In this document: in pieces, positions 61,901 to 64,000 of the stretch
Layout of the letters: each line of letters begins with the position of its first letter
Numbering within the stretch: position 1 is the stretch's first letter
Made by a program: the position numbers and the translations under genes
From: JAJECS01 sp965198185
Lineage (GTDB): Bacteria > Chloroflexota > UBA11872
Direction: 5' to 3'
Length of the DNA: 64,000 nt
NCBI GenBank assembly: GCA_965198185.1
Contig: CBDAOU010000002.1
Span: 1,922,001 to 1,986,000, forward strand
The notes under the pieces: model-generated
Told to the model about the DNA's origin: nothing
What the model saw: the letters and a program-made list of their open reading frames with translations, nothing else
Databases searched by the model: none

Positions 61901-64000
61901 ATGCGACGTGACGTGACTCGTAAAGCGCCGGGGGGATTGCCTAACAATTTAGGGATTCTCTCGCTTCCGCGATGGCCATCGCTCTGGCTCGCCGCCTTGC
62001 TGGGGGGCTTGCTCCTCCTGACCCTGGCGTCAGCCCGCATGGTGAGTGCCGCCGACGAGGGCATCACCTTGGACCCGGCGACGAATCTCGCCGTGACCGA
62101 AGGCGCAGACGCGTCGTACACGGTGGTTCTGACGGGTGACACGCCGCCCACCTTTGACGTCACCGTCACCATCGAGAGCAGCAACGACGATGTGGTCGTG
62201 GACACCGTTCCCGACGTGGAGGGTGCCCAGGACACCACGGGCTCTCAGACCACGCCGCTGACGTTCACGGCCGACAACTACACCACGCCGCAGACCGTGA
62301 CGCTGATGACCGATGACGACGACACGATCGATGAAATTGCCTACCTCACCCACGCGGTCACCTCCTCGGACACCGCGTTCAACGACATTGCCGACTCCGA
62401 TCTGCGGGTCGAAGTCGCGGATGACGACACGGCCGGAGTCACGTTCGTGTCCGGTACCGGGGACGAAGCGTTCGACCCCACGACCGTGGCGCTCGACGTG
62501 ACGGAAACCGACGCTCCGGTCGACGTCGCCAGCTACACCGTGGTGCTGACTGCCGAGCCCGCGGCCGACGTGACGGTCACCATCAGCAGCGACAACGCCG
62601 ATGTGACATTTACGTCCGGCGTCCGTTCGGCCGGCATGATCGGTGGCGTCTCCGTCGACAACGCCGTCCTGACCCTGACGTTCACGGACGAAAACTGGGA
62701 CACAGCGCAGACCGTCGAGACGGAAGTCGCGGCCGACGCCACGACGGAGGACGAGTCCGTCGTGCTCACGCACGCCATCACGTCACCCGACAGGGGTTAC
62801 AACGCTCTTCCCGACCAGACGGTGAAGATCGAAATCACCGACGACGACCCCGCCGACCTGACGTTCGTTGACACGACCGCTCCCGCCAACGACAGGAGCC
62901 TGGATGTAACCGAAAACAGCGAAGCCACCTATACGGTGGCGCTGGCGGCGCAGCCCACGGCCGACGTGACGGTCACCATCAACAGCAGTGACAACGGCGC
63001 GGTGGGCGTAAGGACCGACAGCACCGTTGGATTCGGGGCGACCGCCGAGCTGACGTTCACGATGGACAACTACAGCACGGCGCAGGACGTCATGGTGTTG
63101 GCTCGCCCGGACGGCAACGCGGTGAGCGAGAACGTAACGCTCAGCCACGCGGTCGAGTCGGCCGACCTCAAGTTCAAGGGTCCGGCGATCATCGCCGCGA
63201 AAATCGCCGCCGTCCCCGATGACGCGGCGGACAAGGACGACCAGATTGCCGCTGCCCGGAACTCGCTGAACGTGGCGGTCGAAGCCGTTGACACGTCCGC
63301 CGGCATCAGGATCTCCGAGACCACGCTGACATTGGTTGATGGCGCCGTTTCCGGCGACAACATCCTTTCCGTGCAGTACACCGTGACGCTGCAGGCGGCG
63401 CCCGCGGGCACCGTGACCGTTACGGTCGTGCGAAGCGACGCCGCCGATCCGAACGACGACGTGGCAGTGACCCCGGCCAGCGGCACGTTTTTGGCGGGCA
63501 ACCTTTCGAATACGTTCTCGATCGAGCTGACGGAAGACCGCGACACGGCGGCTGAGGCGTCGATCACGATCAGCCACACCATCACGTCCACCGACGAAGC
63601 GGGAGACGCGGCGTACACGGCCCTGTCACCGGAGGTGCTGGTCAGCTTCAAGGACGAGGATGCCGCCGGCGTCACGTTCACTGGCTCGCCAGTGGCGGTC
63701 GATGAAGGCGGCAGCGGGACTTACACCGTGGTGCTGGACGCGGAGCCCACCGCCGCCGTGACCGTGAGAATCACGAGCGACAACACCGATGTGACGGTCG
63801 AGCCGGCGTCCTTGACGTTCGTCGCGGACGCCGCGGCGGAGGGCGAGGCTCTCTGGAATGCTGCTCAGACCGTCACGGTGAGTGCCGCGTCGGACGACAA
63901 CAACATGGATGAGGATGATGTCATCCTCAGTCACGCGGTTTCGTCGGCCGACGCGAAGTTCATCTCAACGGCGCTGACGACCGCCGCCGGTGACGCTGCG
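61901..64000 (+). CDS. Large secreted repeat protein, Calx-beta-like (C-terminus beyond window)
   Basis: At least 700 residues, open at the right edge. ATG 61901 has GGAGG eight bases upstream. A basic N-terminus and hydrophobic segment (WLAALLGGLLLLTLASARMV) form a signal peptide cleaved near VSAADEG. Then come successive domains of about 110-140 residues with the pattern LxVTEGxxASYTVVLxxxP, ADVTVTIxSxNxDV, LTFTxxNYxTAQTVTV, LTHAVxSxD and xDDDxAGVTF. This recalls Calx-beta and related immunoglobulin-like adhesion modules, whose acidic loops (DDDDTIDE, DDDPAD) would bind calcium. Role in adhesion or surface-layer structure is inferred; no anchor is visible yet. Confidence 0.85.
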   Translation, partial: MRRDVTRKAPGGLPNNLGILSLPRWPSLWLAALLGGLLLLTLASARMVSAADEGITLDPATNLAVTEGADASYTVVLTGDTPPTFDVTVTIESSNDDVVVDTVPDVEGAQDTTGSQTTPLTFTADNYTTPQTVTLMTDDDDTIDEIAYLTHAVTSSDTAFNDIADSDLRVEVADDDTAGVTFVSGTGDEAFDPTTVALDVTETDAPVDVASYTVVLTAEPAADVTVTISSDNADVTFTSGVRSAGMIGGVSVDNAVLTLTFTDENWDTAQTVETEVAADATTEDESVVLTHAITSPDRGYNALPDQTVKIEITDDDPADLTFVDTTAPANDRSLDVTENSEATYTVALAAQPTADVTVTINSSDNGAVGVRTDSTVGFGATAELTFTMDNYSTAQDVMVLARPDGNAVSENVTLSHAVESADLKFKGPAIIAAKIAAVPDDAADKDDQIAAARNSLNVAVEAVDTSAGIRISETTLTLVDGAVSGDNILSVQYTVTLQAAPAGTVTVTVVRSDAADPNDDVAVTPASGTFLAGNLSNTFSIELTEDRDTAAEASITISHTITSTDEAGDAAYTALSPEVLVSFKDEDAAGVTFTGSPVAVDEGGSGTYTVVLDAEPTAAVTVRITSDNTDVTVEPASLTFVADAAAEGEALWNAAQTVTVSAASDDNNMDEDDVILSHAVSSADAKFISTALTTAAGDAA

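Overview
The window is GC-rich bacterial chromosome. The best guess is a Chloroflexota lineage of the marine or sponge-associated kind (SAR202 or Caldilinea-like). Three things suggest this: two extracytoplasmic solute-binding proteins with a lipobox followed by tandem VTKEVIKEVPVE stalk repeats, several Ldh2-family dehydrogenases together with creatininase, PhyH and Gfo/Idh/MocA enzymes, and a T-box-controlled ilv-leu operon. No rRNA, tRNA or CRISPR array is visible, so the assignment rests on gene content only.

Layout. 0-7 kb: a minus-strand defence-type operon of a GHKL (MORC/MutL-like) ATPase, a 261-residue unknown, a DUF6339-like protein and an N6-adenine DNA methyltransferase that runs off the left edge. 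An IS630-type element sits between the third and fourth genes. 7.4-12.2 kb: a plus-strand metabolic operon of a PLP aminotransferase, two Ldh2 dehydrogenases, a cysteine-synthase-fold PLP enzyme and a cupin. 12.3-17.4 kb: a flippase facing a GDP-deoxyhexose operon (gmd, reductase, phosphomannomutase, cupin). 17.5-20.5 kb: a second DNA methylase broken by many frameshifts. 20.5-28.3 kb: a third Ldh2, yqeC, a NatAB-like ABC exporter, two tandem M20 peptidases and an ECF sigma/anti-sigma pair.

28.6-38.5 kb: branched-chain amino acid synthesis, with cimA and the operon ilvB-ilvN-ilvC-leuA-leuC-leuD. The ilvB leader is a T-box riboswitch. Short ORFs whose stop codon lies in a hairpin precede ilvB, leuA and cimA. 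38.7-46.5 kb: an RNase H-like nuclease, coaX-coaBC, two tandem creatininase-family enzymes, RidA, a DUF4352-like protein and a membrane-anchored pentapeptide-repeat protein, with short tandem repeats between genes.

46.6-54.6 kb: dipeptide-type ABC permeases followed by a direct duplication of about 2.87 kb. The unit carries the 3' end of the second permease gene, a solute-binding protein gene and the 3' end of a phyH gene. Two nearly identical binding-protein genes result, with truncated phyH and permease pieces fused at the joint. 54.7-58 kb: aldo/keto reductase, Gfo/Idh/MocA dehydrogenase and sialidase. 58.4-60.5 kb: a NarL-type two-component pair behind an AT-rich promoter region with palindromes. 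60.5-61.9 kb: no recognisable gene. 61.9 kb to the end: the start of a large secreted repeat protein.

Single-base frameshifts recur in otherwise well-conserved genes (IS transposase, Ldh2, yqeC, ABC permease, creatininase, one binding protein, the decayed methylase). Either the assembly has indel errors or the strain is losing accessory genes. The methylase, with at least five shifts, is the best case for true decay.
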